This document shows positions 31,540-43,222 of a stretch of 64,000 bases of DNA, piece by piece. The number at the start of each line of letters is the position of its first letter. Within the stretch, counting starts at the first letter, position 1. Origin of the DNA: Rattus norvegicus (lineage: Eukaryota > Chordata > Mammalia > Rodentia > Muridae); the NCBI RefSeq assembly GCF_036323735.1, contig NC_086027.1, positions 88,296,662-88,360,661 on the forward strand. The letters are read 5' to 3'. The notes below the pieces were generated by a model. The model was given only the letters and a program-made list of their open reading frames with translations. It did no database searches and was not told where the DNA came from. Position numbers and translations under genes: made by a program.

Positions 31540-32197
31540 CAGCCAGAGGTGACCTGTGAAGATGGTTCACTACTCTCTTGCTCCAAAGAACCCCACAAAC
31601 TCATGCAAATGAAGAGGTTCAAACCTTCGTGTTCACTTTAAGAACACCCGGGAAACTGCCCAGGCCATCAAGGGTATGCATATCTGCAAAGCCATCAAGT
31701 ATCTGAAGGATGTCACTTTAAAGAAGCAGTGTGTACCATGGTGGAGTCGGTAGATTCGCCTAGGCCAAACACTGGGGCTGGACACAGGGACAGTAACCAA
31801 AAAAAGAGTGCTGAATGTTTGCTGCACATGCTAAAAATGCAGAGAGTAATGCTGAACTTAAAAGGTTTGGATGTAGATTCTCTGTCACTGAACACATCCA
31901 AGTGAACACAGCACCTAAGATGGCGCCGATGAACCTACAGAGCTCATGGCCGGATTAACTCATCCATGAGCTCCCCCTGCCACATTGAGATGATTCTCAC
32001 TGAGAAGGAACAGATTGTTTCAAAGCCAGAAGAGGAGGTTGCCCAGAAGAAAAAGATCCCAGAAGAAACTGAAGAAATAAAACTCATGGCATGGGAGTAA
32101 ATTCAGCATAAAATAAATGCAGATAAAGTAAGAAATGAAGGAAGGAAGGAAGGAAGGAAGAAAGGAAGGAAGGAAGGAAGAAAGGAAGGAAGGAAGG
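31540..32197 (+). pseudogene. Rpl17: Rpl17 processed pseudogene (60S ribosomal protein L17)
   Basis: The parent encodes a 184-residue protein of the large ribosomal subunit. The copy starts ATG at 31562 (MVHYSLAPKNPTNSCK), meets a TGA at codon 17, shifts frame near 31740, and remains recognisable to the stop TAA at 32098-32100. Matching blocks: VHFKNTRETAQAIKGMHI, KYLKDVT, HMLK, ELKGLDVDSL, HIEMILTEKEQIV and EEVAQKKKI. A 5' UTR remnant lies at about 31540-31561 and the AATAAA region near 32112. The tail has turned into (GGAA)n at 32138-32200. The short duplication AAGAAATTTA is at 31516-31525 and 32198-32207. It is inserted in an L1 remnant and has no introns. Confidence 0.95.
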
Positions 32198-32200
32198 AAG
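32138..32200. repeat. (GGAA)n grown from a pseudogene poly(A) tail
   Basis: GGAAGGAAGGAAGAAA-type units directly after the Rpl17 3' UTR and ending exactly at the right-hand TSD. Confidence 0.92.
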
Positions 32201-33400
32201 AAATTTACAAGCCAAGATGAACACAGATTCATAGATGCTCAATAAAATAGTTGGAAACAGAATATGGACATATATCAAAAAGACTATGTGGCTTATGACA
32301 TTATGAATTTGCATATGTTGAAACATCCCTGAATCTCTGGGATAAAGCCAATAGTGTAATATACCACACAAGTGAACATGAAGACAAAAATCATATGATC
32401 GTCTTAATAGATACAGAGAAAGTGAGACTTTGACAAAAATCCAATCATAATAAAATTCCCAGAGAATGTGGGAATAGAGAGAACACTAACCATAAGAAAA
32501 GCTATATATGAAAAGTCCATAGTAACATTATTCCAAATGGAGAAAAACTTAAAACAGTGCCACTGAAATCAGGAGTAAGTCAGGACTGTCTACTATCCCC
32601 ACTCCTTTCCAATAATGTGCTCAAAGTATTTGTTGGAGTAACAAGGTAAGAGAGAAATATTAAAAGGATACAATAGGAAAAGAAAATGTCATATTCTCCC
32701 TAATCAATGACATGACATTATATATAAGAAATCTCAAAAATTCTGTGAGGAAACTTCTAGAAATGACTAACAAATTCAACATGGCAGAATACAGAGCCAA
32801 CATGCAAAAACCAATAGCTCTTCTATACACAAATAATATATACATAAAGAGATCATGGGCATACTTCCATTCACAATAGCCTCAAAGAAAATAAAATAAT
32901 TAAGAATAAATTAACCAAGGAAATGAAGGACCTCTATAATGAAAACCATAAACCTCTGAAGGAAAAGATAAAGAAAATGGAAAGATATCCCATGTTCACA
33001 GATTAGTTGAATTAATATTGTGGAAAAAGTCCACTTTATGAAAATCTATTTATAGATCAAAGTAATCCCAATCAAAACTCCCACCTCATTCTTTGCAGAA
33101 ATAGAAAAAAGAACTATTCTAAAATCTATACAGAAGCACAAAGGATTTCCAAATCCAAAAAGATTTTCCATAGTGCTTCTGAGCAAACAGAATGATACTG
33201 GACAGATTACCACTGTGGACCTCAAGATGCATCGCAGAGCCACAGCAATAAAGCATAATGTGGTGATGACACAAAGACACCCATGTAGACCAATGGAACA
33301 AAACTGAAAACCCAAACATGAGCACATATTACTACAGCTGTTCCATATATATTTATAGTTTAAATATCTGACACTGCTTCTCCATAAAGCCACAGACTAT

Positions 33401-34635
33401 CTGACAAAAACCACCAACACCAGGCGGGAGAAGCCTCGTTTGTGATGTTGGTCAGAGTTGTCAAAAAGACTCTCAAATCATTGTCCATTTCTGTTGCCCG
33501 TGGTTTCCTTCCACTCACCTAGAGGTTTCACGAGAACCCCTATTGCTGTAGACACCATACACTCCAGACACAAGATCCAGAGGACCCAAGATGGATCTGA
33601 CCTGAAAGCCCACTCTCTAAGGACTAGCTTTCATAGGATCAGAAGGCACACTAATAAAACTCACCTGAAAGAAAGCTTAGAAGAAACCCTAGCTTTACAT
33701 GTGAAATATCATGGCGCTTTAATTTCTAATTAATCTAAAAATTGTCACTTCAAAAGACCAACAAACCATTCAGCTATGTCGGAATAAGACTCTTCAGGTT
33801 TAACTGTCAAGAGGCAGCAGTTAGCACTTCCTAATGAGTTAAGAAGAACGTCTATGAAGAGCTCCAGGTGACTGACGCTAGGAGATTGATGTTTGATCAG
33901 CATCCTTAGTGTCCTACTTCTGAATGCTAATGAAAGGCAGCTCTCAGTTGATTTCTAAAACTCCAGGTATTAACAGTGACCTGCTGGCCAGACTTCTAAT
34001 TAAGCTGAACAACCTATTTTGACCACAACATGATTTGCCTGCTTGTCTCCAGAGGCCCGTAATGATATTCCAAGTATTCTTCACATTGTGTAAATGAAAT
34101 TTATTTCCTGAAATGGTGGAAAGTGAAGTTCTAGACCAGGATGCCAAGATCATTATTCCTCCAGTGGAGACACTCTTCAGGTATACAGACTGCTGACATC
34201 TCATGTTTTCATGTGCCAAGAGGGAAAGAGCTCTCTTGGCGTTCTTTTTAAAGGATACTAATCCCATCCACAAAGGCTCAACTTTATTACTTCATAATGT
34301 AATCATGTCCCAGACACCCCACCTCTATAGAGTTTGGATTTCTACTATGGATTTGGGGGACACAAAAATTTAATCATGATTTTCATAACAAAGTGTCTCT
34401 GAACATTTACATACATGTATATAAATGATTGACACCAATAGTGATGATGATTGACACCAATAGTGATACAAAACTGGGCCTCTTAGAAGACGTTGTACTA
34501 TTTCACATGCTTATCCCACTCAATACTTGCCGCATCTCGTTTGGAAGCTTTCATTAGTCTCAGCCTCCAAATGGGGATTCTGAGGTTTTCACGAGCTAAG
34601 AAAGTTCCCATGTTCCATAGTTAAAAATGGGTGTG
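33401..34635. other. Unassigned sequence
   Basis: No gene recognised. A 91-codon frame at 33458-33733 and a 109-codon minus frame at 33944-34273 have no domain. A 22-bp tandem duplication lies at 34425-34468. Confidence 0.4.
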
Positions 34636-34815
34636 TGAACCTGTAAGACGATTCAGCAGGTAAGTGCATCTGCTGTCAAGCCTGAGGATCTAAGTTTGAT
34701 CCCTGGGAACCATATGGTGGATGGGGAGAACAGAGTCCCACAAGATATAATGCGGAGTGAATCACGTACTCAGGTGACTTCATCGGAACCTTCTCCCCAT
34801 TTTAACATGTAAAAT
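34636..34815 (+). mobile_element. RSINE1/B4-family SINE
   Basis: Head 'gtaagacgattcagcagg', B-box-like 'aagtttgatccctgggaacc', then 'gagaacagagtcccacaaga', the rodent RSINE1-type body. Diverged. Confidence 0.6.
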
Positions 34816-35110
34816 AAAGGCTAGAGCAACGGATCAGGCAGGGGAAGGCAAGGTGGAGCTGAAGAGTTGGGGGGAGAGGGAGGAGGAGAGAAAGGGACTA
34901 TGGAGGAGAAGGGACAGAAGGAAGATGGAGATGAAGCACGTGGCCTGGAGAAACCACATGTTGTAAGAGATCTCATGGCTGAGGAATAGAGTAGTGTAGT
35001 AGTAGATCGGCCCAATCTAGGCGCGCAGCTTGTATTCATACTATTTGAGTTGTGTTTTCATTGCATGGGCTTATCTAGGTCGGAGAATTTACCACAACAC
35101 AAATATAATA
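34816..35110. mobile_element. Possible rodent LTR fragment
   Basis: A purine-rich stretch followed by 'aaaccacatgttgtaagaga' and 'gttgtgttttcattgcat'. These resemble a rodent RMER-type LTR I recall only loosely. Confidence 0.3.
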
Positions 35111-35639
35111 ATAAATGTTTTAAAAGGTGAATATATAATCAGCTATCATTGTAGAACCTCCTTTTCATTGCAGAAATGAGTCAATGATGATGGTAGTCAT
35201 GGTTATTGGAGACTACGTGCATACAGTCTTCAAAGCACTGTTTTCTATATTGTGGTGCTTCTGTGGACATAATCCAGAACCTAGAGCTAGAGATGTAACC
35301 AAGCTGAAATTTAAACCCAAATGTCCATTTCCTCCACCAGTCATCCCAGCAACTGTCCTGTACACCAGCAGCTCACCAGGAGAGCCTGGGAGACCTTCAG
35401 ACACTTGGAGGCTCAACAAGAATTTCACAATCACATTAACATAAGATCTTGCCTTTATACTTGTTCCTTCATGAATGCTACATCTTCTCCTAGAGATTGC
35501 ATGACGTGATATATTGCCACAAATTAAATGTAGAATAAAAAGATGAGAATCCTGAAGTCATAGAGCAAGTCATTAAATACACATCTTCCCAAAATGAAAA
35601 TTAATGCTGTTCTTAGGGAAATTTTGGCTACTCTTTGAG
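35111..35639. other. Unassigned sequence
   Basis: Overlapping 86- and 73-codon frames at 35184-35444 lie on opposite strands. Neither shows a domain. Confidence 0.35.
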
Positions 35640-35855
35640 ACATATTTATTTTTATTTTATGCATAGGATGGTTTGCATGCACACGAGTCTATGCATTAAG
35701 TACCTGCAGTGCTAATGGTGGTCTAAGTAGGTGTCAGACGCTCTGGAACTGGAGTTATAGGCAGTTGTGAGCCATCATGTTGGTTTTGGAAGATGAGTTC
35801 TGATCCTTTACAAGAGCAGCAAGCACTCTTGACAATTGGGCCTTCTCTCCAGCCC
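35640..35855 (-). mobile_element. B3 SINE
   Basis: The plus strand shows 'ggaactggagttataggcag', 'gagcagcaagcactcttg' and 'cttctctccagccccc', i.e. B3 reversed. Confidence 0.78.
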
Positions 35856-36055
35856 CCCAGTTTACCTCTTTTTTATTTGAAAATGCTCTAGAACAAAGCA
35901 TGAGTTTATTATTGTTCTTTTGAAGAAAATAACAAGTGGACATTAAGTGTTTTTATTTTAATATTTAATATGGCAAATGTCGATAGATAGAAACCACAAG
36001 TAAGAACTCTTCAGCATCCTCAGTAAGTTGCACAAAGCCACACGCATTTAAGAAG

Positions 36056-36226
36056 TCTTGCTATGGGCCGTCTTAGCAGGTAATGGTATTGACAAGCCCA
36101 ATGACCTAAGTTCAATCACAGGAAACCATATGGTGAAAGGAGAAAAACAAGTCCTTACAGGTTGTCCTGTAGCCTCCACAAACATATGCACATCAGTTCA
36201 AATGCATACACATACACAGACACACA

Positions 36227-36269
<43 letters not shown>

Positions 36270-36270
36270 A
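36056..36270 (+). mobile_element. RSINE1/B4-family SINE with (CA)n tail
   Basis: 'gctatgggccgtcttagcag', 'tgacctaagttcaatcacag' and 'ggttgtcctgtagcctccac', ending in a CA tract at about 36208-36268. Confidence 0.7.
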
Positions 36271-36497
36271 AAAGTATTAAAAATATCTGCTATGCTAATG
36301 TTAGCTATTTGAATAACAGGATCTTATTATGTGAGTCGGTGTATGCAGGTGTAGATTGGATGAGATAGTCCATATGGAAAGCTTAAGTCACACCTACTTA
36401 CTATAGTCAACACTATCATTTGATATTAAATGTCCTTCCTACCTGAACCCAGAGACCACACAAAGGTAAGAATATCTACATTAATATATATAATGTG

Positions 36498-36685
36498 GGG
36501 CTGGAGAGATGGCCCAGTGGTTAAGAGCACTGAGCGCTCTTCCAGAGGTCCTGAGTTCAAATCCCAACAACCACATGGTGGCTCACATCTATCTGTAATG
36601 GAATGCCATGTCCTTTTCTTGTGTGTCTAAAGTCAGCTACAGTGTACACACATATATAGAAAAAAGTAATTTTTAAAAGATATAT
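36498..36685 (+). mobile_element. B2 SINE
   Basis: Complete B2: GGGGCTGGAGAGATGGCCCA head, tRNA-like boxes, middle 'caaccacatggtggctcaca', tail region 'agtcagctacagtgtacaca', A-rich end. Well conserved. Confidence 0.93.
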
Positions 36686-37314
36686 AACATATGATTCAAT
36701 AAACTAAATGATAAACTGATTCCCAGTGAACAGTGTAAGAATCATAGAGAAAAGACCTGTCTACACCAAGTATCACCTGAGGGTTAAGAAGATCAAATAA
36801 AGAAGTTCTGAGCAGGAGATGATGCCCTGCTCTATAGGTTTGCTCTGCGAGTAACTGAAGGTATCACCTTTAACAAACTATTTGAAAGCGTCCAGTTGCA
36901 TCATGGTGCTCACACGCACATGTAAAACATGACATGTTTATGTGCAAAACATAATTCATGTGGCAGTGTTCTGAAGGCATAACATGGAAAAATAATTTTC
37001 TATCTCATTTTTGTATAGTCATATAAGCCCCACAAGGATGAAAGCATGAATGCAAATCATAATAACTAAGACATATAGGAGATCTTTTATTTTAGTTTTA
37101 GGATGAGGGGATATCTTCTCAGCTTGATAATAAGGACAACTAAAAGTAATGAAACTGTGGTTTAAAAAGTAACTAAGAATACATTTCTGAATATAAACTA
37201 CTGAATGGAAAAAGATTGGAAACATTTTTTTAAAGTAAATAAGAGGAAAACATGAATGGATTGGAAGATAATGTTCAAATGGTAGTAATCCTTTTGTAGG
37301 TGTTAGTTAATCAG
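36686..37314. other. Unassigned sequence
   Basis: AT-rich; nothing recognised. Confidence 0.35.
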
Positions 37315-37500
37315 TTGATTATGAGCAGTTGTGGTCACATGTATGCAGATGTCTGTGGAAGCCAAAAGAAGGATGAGTCTCTGAAACTACAGTTACATGT
37401 GGCTGTAAGTAAGCTATCTGATATGGAGGCTGGGAAGTGAACAAACCCCTTTCCTCCTAAAGAAGGGGAAGTGATCTTAGCCATAGAACCATCTCTCCCT
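37315..37500 (-). mobile_element. B3 SINE, diverged
   Basis: 'gaaactacagttacatgtgg' and 'agccatagaaccatctctcc' mark a decayed reversed B3. Confidence 0.6.
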
Positions 37501-38515
37501 CCTCACATTAGTCTTTCAAATTATTGAAGGATTCACTGTAATTCCTAATAAGATTCCAAATGCGTTTTTACAAAAATTAACAACACAAATTCTAAAGTTC
37601 ACATGGGAATTGGAGGGAGCCACTAGGGTTAAAATAATATTGATAAAGAACAAAAAGTCACAGTCCTCATACTTATTTGACTACAAGTTGTACTGCTCAA
37701 GACGGTGTGAAGCTAGTGAAAGAACAGGCAGACATGGATTAGGTGGGCACCAGGGGCAAATTAGGGGTGCAGTGAGTTTGGGGCAAGCTTAAGTTAACAC
37801 AACAAGATTTTCTCCCATGACCCTGAATAAGAAAGAGCAATGGAATAAAGACCCCCAAAAATGAATTTATGCTCATTTGATTTTGAGAAGCATCCCAATA
37901 TAATTCAATAAGGAAATAAATACCTTTATAAGAAACGATGCTGGACAGCTGGATGTCCATTTATAAAATAATGAATTGGTACTCTTACAGCATATTGAAA
38001 GCATATTGGTTCAGAAACCATTGTTACAGCAAGCGTTACAGCAGAAATTGCTGAATTGTTGGGAAAAAATAGCAGTAGAGCTTTCTAAATTTCAGTTACA
38101 CAATGTTTTCTTGTACAGACGACACCAGAGGCACATCTGAAGAAAGAAAATGGGGATAAATCTAATTTCAATTTTTGTTTGCTCAAAAGAGTACCAAGAA
38201 GAAAGTGAAAATGACAACCAAAAAGAAAAAAGAAAAAAGTTGTAATTATGTATCTTTAAAGAATCTATTGTTCAAAATGTAGAAAGAACTCTTATAAGGC
38301 AACAATAAAAAAAAACCACTATACTTAAAATGGGCAAAGACATGAAAATAGATTTCTCCAAAGATACACAGATGTTCAAAATGCACATAAAAAGATATTC
38401 AATATCATTGGCCAGGACAATGCAAATCAAAACCACAGTGAATACCATTGTATATCTACTATAATGGCTAAAACTTTTAAAGGCAGGTAGACAAATTAGA
38501 AATTTCACCAATGCT

Positions 38516-38748
38516 GGTTGTCTAGTTGCTTTTCTAATGCTGTGAAGAGACACCGCAACCAAAGCAACTTATAAAGGAAAGAGCTGACTAGGGCTTACAG
38601 TTCCAGAGGGTGAGTTTATGGCAGGGAACATAGCAGTAGGTGGAGCAATGGATCAGCAGCTGAAAGTTTACATCTGATCTACTAGCATGAAACAGAGAGG
38701 AGAGGGAAAGAGAGAAAGTGAGAGGCAGGGAGGGGGAGGGAGAGAGAC

Positions 38749-38796
<48 letters not shown>

Positions 38797-38945
38797 CTAA
38801 CTGGCAATTGCCTGTGCATTTAAAGCCTCAAAACTTACCCTCAACAAAGCACTTCCTCCAAGGCCATACCTCCTAATTCTTCGCAAACCAGGACTAAGCA
38901 TTCAAATACATGATCGTATGAGAACCATTCTCATTAAAACTGCCA
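38516..38945 (-). mobile_element. MaLR-type LTR with internal (GA)n
   Basis: Reversed LTR: 'tgctgtgaagagacaccgca' start, 'ggccatacctcctaattct' near the other end. A (GA)n run at about 38745-38792 has expanded within it. Inserted in the ancient L1. Confidence 0.65.
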
Positions 38946-39080
38946 GACTGGTAGAGTTTAAACTAGTTCTATCATTTTGGAATATAGGTTGGTAATCCTC
39001 AATGTTAGTACTACAGGTAACATATTGAGTTACTATGTGACCCAGTCATTTCTCTCCAAGATGTTTACCTAAAGGGAAGT

Positions 39081-39780
39081 GAAGTGGAAATTTCTGGTTT
39101 CTTTGGCGACCCAGTTGTGCCATGTGTTTTTCTGGAAACTGTCTTATGAGAGGATGTTTTTGCTGAGGCAGACACGTGGGAGGATGTTTTGCTAAGAACA
39201 GACACATGGTGTCTTTCTAGAAGCAGTCTGTAAAAGGGGCATGTGATGTTTTGCGAACATGGACACTTGAGAGAACATGTGATATTTGGAAAAAGTATAC
39301 GTATAACCCAGTGGCATAGTATTGGTACGCCTTACCACTCCTTGTTGGTTATTGTTGTACTTTACTGACACTGGACTTGCTGATGATGGTTTGCCTTACC
39401 ATTCTTTGCTGGTCATCGTTTATCTTGAATTCACAGAGAAAAACACAACCAAAAAATGTCTGGAGGTATTCAGGTGGCTTCTTGCCACTTTTTGGACTCC
39501 AGTGATTGCCAGAGCCTTGTGGTTTCTTCTGGATTGACCTGCTGTCGCTGATTCTTTAATGGAGTCTGTGAGTGGATTCAGATGCCTCTTCTGATTTGCA
39601 TGAACTCAACTGCTGATATCCTGACAACACAGATTCGATTTACTCCAGAGAACTATTTCTAAACAGGTCTACGTCCTTCTTTGCTCTATTAACATTTCCT
39701 TTCTACTACCTCTAGAGGGTGGTGGACTAGAAGGGAGATGAAAGCATTGAAGAACCCTTATTAAAAGTAGCTTTTGAAAA
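39081..39780 (+). mobile_element. RMER17-like LTR element, copy 1
   Basis: About 700 bp, the same repeat as the inverted copy at 49205-49935. Shared blocks: 'gaaatttctggtttctttgg', 'gatatcctgacaaca' and 'agaacccttattaaaagta'. It interrupts an ancient L1. The family name is from memory. Confidence 0.65.
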
Positions 39781-39982
39781 ATCTAAGCCTACAGAGAAGA
39801 CATATGTCCAAATGAAAAACTATATATGATGCTTCTGAGCAACATTATTCACAATAGACATGACATACAAACAAATCACATGTCTATCAGTTCCTGAACA
39901 CATAAACAACTAGGTTACATTTATATACTGGAATATTATTTGACAATGCAAAGGAATGATTTGCGACATAAATGAGCCTTGC

Positions 39983-40112
39983 AGATGTAAGACAGATGTG
40001 CTAGCTCACACAAATAATCTCAGCACTAGAGAAGAGGACAATGGTGAGTTCAAGGACGGTTTGGGCTGTAGAGTGAGATTCCAACTCAAAAAGCCAAATA
40101 AGACAAGAATAA
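39983..40112 (+). mobile_element. B1 SINE
   Basis: 'cacacaaataatctcagcac', 'gagttcaaggacggtttggg' and 'gagtgagattccaactcaaa', ending in A-rich sequence. Inserted in the ancient L1. Confidence 0.75.
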
Positions 40113-40495
40113 AGGCAGACAAAAATGGTATTTATTATTCCAGTCATATAAAGTGCCCAAGATAGAAAAATTCATAAAGGCAAAGAATAGATCGATGATT
40201 CCAAGAGCCTCAGGAAAAGAAGAAAAGAGAAGAGGGTAATAGGCAGTAGACTTTCCTTTTAGAGTAATGAAAGTCTTAGGAAGGTAGGTGGTGGTAATGG
40301 TTGTCTGACTCTGTGAATATTCTAAAAATCCACTGAAATGGTATACAAATTATATCTCAATAAAACTACAATAAAATACTAAAGTTTATAATGAAGAAAC
40401 ATAATTTCATAAGAGCAAAATCCAACATTTGAAAGGTAAGACATAATTTTTAAATGAGGGAGAAACAAGTTGTATAATTAAGTACTAATGTCTTT

Positions 40496-40676
40496 TTTTT
40501 AAGATTTATTCATTTATTATATATAAGTACACTGTAGCTGTCTTCAGATACACCAGAAGAGGGCATCAGATCTCTTTACAGATGGTTGTGAGCCACCATG
40601 TGGTTGCTGGGAATTGAACTCGGGACCTTTGGCAGAGTAGTCAGTGCTCTTAACCGCTGAGCCATCTCTCCAGCCC
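40496..40676 (-). mobile_element. B2 SINE with perfect 15-bp TSD
   Basis: Full-length reversed B2, with a T-rich start (the A-rich tail) and 'gagccatctctccagccc' at the right end. The duplication AGTACTAATGTCTTT is at 40481-40495 and 40677-40691. Confidence 0.97.
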
Positions 40677-40829
40677 AGTACTAATGTCTTTAATATACAT
40701 AAAGTACATTTATAGTCAATAAGCCAAACCTGAACGAAAATGGGCAAAACATATAGTATAAGGTTCATAAATGAAGACAATAATAAACAGACTTAATAAA
40801 AGTGAAAATTAAAGTAACTTTTTTGCTTA

Positions 40830-40905
40830 TTAGGCTGATTACATATACATATATATGTATGTATATATGTATGTATATATGTGTGTATGCATATATATAA
40901 AATCT
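40830..40905. repeat. (TATG)n/(TA)n microsatellite
   Basis: ATATACATATATATGTATGT-type alternation with several TATG units. Confidence 0.9.
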
Positions 40906-41382
40906 GGGGTAGTAAAGCATAAGCCCTCTTATACCATTGGGAATTTACACTGCTAGAGTTGTCCTTGTGTGCAAGCCTATTTGGATTAGAAGCTCTATTG
41001 GTCTTCAATTAACTCTATCAAAGCAGAGGCTATGGCATTTTAATTATGGATTTAGGAGGTACCTGTAACACTCCAGCTTTGCTTTTCCTGTGTGGTAACT
41101 AATTATGACTCAACATAGAGCACCCAATTCTTTCTCTAAACTTAAAAAAGTTAATGCCTTTCTGTATACAACAAACAGATTAATGGAGGAAAACTCTAGA
41201 AACTTTCTTTGACAAGCTAGTGGACCTAAATAAATAAACAAACACCATATGAAAGAAGAGCCCATAGGCCAAAGACCTAGAGAGCAGAATAAATTGTTCT
41301 AAGCCACCATGTCTCTTGTCATGGAAGAACTTCATGATAAAAGATCATCATTTGTCTCGATGAGAGAATTAAAACATATCTT

Positions 41383-42258
41383 ATGCCCTTCAACAGAGGA
41401 ATGGATACAGAAAATGTGGTACATCTACACAATGGAATACTACTCAGCTATCAAAAACAATGACTTTATGAAATTCATAGGCAAATGGATGGAACTAGAA
41501 AATATCATCCTGAGTGAAGTAACCCAATCACAGAAAAACACACATGGTATGCACTCATTGATAAGTGGCTATTAGCCCAAATGCTTGAATTACCCTAGAT
41601 GCACAGAACACATGAAACTCAAGAAGGATGACCAAAATGCAGATGCTTCACTCCTTCTTTAAAAGGGGAACAAAAATACCCATAGGAGGGGATAGGGAGG
41701 CAAAGTTTAGAACAGAGACTGAAGAAATGGCCATTCAGACCCTGCCCCACATGTGGCCCATACATATACAGCCACCAAACTAGATAAGATGGATGAAGCA
41801 AAGAAGTGCAGGCTGACAGGAACCAGATGTAGATCTCTCCTGAGAGACACACCCAGAATATGTCAAATACAGAAGTGAATGCCAGCAGCAAACCACTGAA
41901 CTGAGAACAGGACCTCCATTGGAGGAATTAGAAAAAGGACTGAAAGATATGAAGGGGCTTGAGACCCCATAAGAGCAACAATGCCAACCAACCAGAGCTT
42001 CCAGGACTAAGCCACTACCCAAAGACTATACATGGACTGACCATATGTAGCAATGAATAGCCTTGTTGGGGCACAGTGGAAGGGGAAACCCTTGGTCCTG
42101 CCAAGGCTGGATCCCCAGTGTATGGGATTGTTAGGGGGGTGGTAATGGGGAGGGGAACACCCGTACAGAAGGGGTTAGGGAGCTGATGGCCTGGAAACTG
42201 GGAAAGGGAATAACATTTGAAATGTAAATAAGAAATACCCAATTTATTAAAAATGGAA
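41383..42258 (+). mobile_element. Rat L1 3' end, 5'-truncated
   Basis: Begins within the ORF2 C-terminus (CPSTEEWIQKMWYIYTMEYY), ORF2 stop after HGMHSLISGY at 41575, then 3' UTR and an A-rich end. An approximate, degenerate duplication (AAACATATCTTAT / AAACCATATTCTTAT) flanks it, too imperfect to rely on. Confidence 0.93.
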
Positions 42259-42382
42259 GAAAACCATATTCTTATTGTGACTTACAACTATACTACCAGG
42301 ACATAAAAATTAATAATAATAGAAAAATTTTATTGTCAAGTATCAACTGTTTCAGAAACATAAAGAAAATCCCAGTATCCTT

Positions 42383-42478
42383 GCTGGGCACCAATGGAAG
42401 GAGAAGTCCTTGGTCCTAACAAGGCCGGACCCCCCCAATGTAGGGGAATGCCATTGTAAAAATATAAAAAATAAAAAA
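42383..42478 (+). mobile_element. L1 3' UTR fragment
   Basis: 'gaaggagaagtccttggtcc' through 'aatgtaggggaatgcca', then A-rich sequence; both ends truncated. Confidence 0.75.
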
Positions 42479-42818
42479 AGTATATTTTGTCTTTTACCCA
42501 CTCTAGGTCCGCACCGCGGTGTCCCAAGATATCTGCTACATATCTTGGTGGAAACACATCCCAGCTGCACACTTTCCTACACTCAAACCCTCACATAAAA
42601 GAATATACAACATCCCTGGGTTTGGTCCCCAGCTCTGAAAAAAAGAAAGAAAAAAAAAAGAATACACAACACAATAATCTTAGATCCAATTGATAAGATA
42701 TAATTGCCCACTTAAACATACAATGTCCAGTACCATCCATCCCTTAGGAACATTAATAACAACCTGTAAATACACAGAGCAGAATCTTAACATCACCTGC
42801 CATGGCTTCTCACCCTCT

Positions 42819-42872
<54 letters not shown>

Positions 42873-43082
42873 CTAGTCTCCTCCTCTTCCTTCAAACTTC
42901 TCTCCTGCCCATCCTTCCTTCTCCTCCAATGGTGGGCCTCCTTCTATCCTGTACCTGCCCCTCACCTGTACTTTTACAAATTCAATGGGGAGGTTCTGGT
43001 GAAGTCACATGACTAGGCAGCTGTCCTTGGGGCAGTGGAATTAGCATCAAAATACAGATAACTTCAGGGCAAACCACAACTG
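42479..43082. other. Unassigned segment with (CT)n
   Basis: Lies between two L1 3' fragments. It contains the small ID at 42613 and a (CT)n/(TC)n microsatellite at 42825-42869. A palindromic word around AAGATATCTGC...ATATCTT lies at 42526-42545. The rest is not recognised and may be part of an LTR element. Confidence 0.4.
42613..42657 (+). mobile_element. 5'-truncated ID SINE (about 26 bp of body plus tail)
   Basis: Only the 3' part of ID ('tccctgggtttggtccccag') and the A-rich tail are present. It is flanked by a 14-bp duplication with one mismatch: AAGAATATACAACA (42599-42612) and AAGAATACACAACA (42658-42671). Confidence 0.88.
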
Positions 43083-43222
43083 GGGAATGGGGGGGGGGGG
43101 GGCGGGGGTGTTGGGAGCAGGAAGGGGGAGTGGATAGGAGAAGGGGAAGGGAGTGAGATAGGGAAACCTAGAAAAGGAATAACATTTGAAATGTAAATAA
43201 AAAAAATCCAATAAAAGAAAAC
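43083..43222 (+). mobile_element. L1 3' UTR end
   Basis: G-rich run (G17 with one C, from 43090) and 'ggaataacatttgaaatgta' followed by an A-rich tail, the terminal L1 3' UTR. Confidence 0.8.

Larger units (their letters stand above)
30690..33400 (+). mobile_element. Old L1 ORF2 remnant, split by an Rpl17 pseudogene
   Basis: Plus-strand ORF2-like nucleotide sequence, strongly decayed: 'ggagttggttctttgagaag', 'gatttgtttagatgagacca' and 'caggattttactagactttt' before the pseudogene, and 'gatgctcaataaaatagt', 'ggactgtctactatccccac', 'gcttctgagcaaacagaatg' after it. L1 is colinear across the insertion at 31526/32208. It includes a (GGAA)n run at 31357-31446. No frame is intact. Confidence 0.82.
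37519..40377 (+). mobile_element. Ancient L1 (L1M-type) 3' region, host of nested insertions
   Basis: Colinear L1 blocks: 37519-38515 ('aggacaatgcaaatcaaaac' late in the block), 38946-39080 ('tatgtgacccagtcattt'), 39781-39982 ('gcaacattattcacaataga', 'actggaatattatttgacaa') and 40113-40377 (3' UTR, ending 'ttatatctcaataaaactac'). Interrupting elements are a MaLR LTR, an RMER17-like element and a B1. Coding capacity is lost. Confidence 0.78.
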
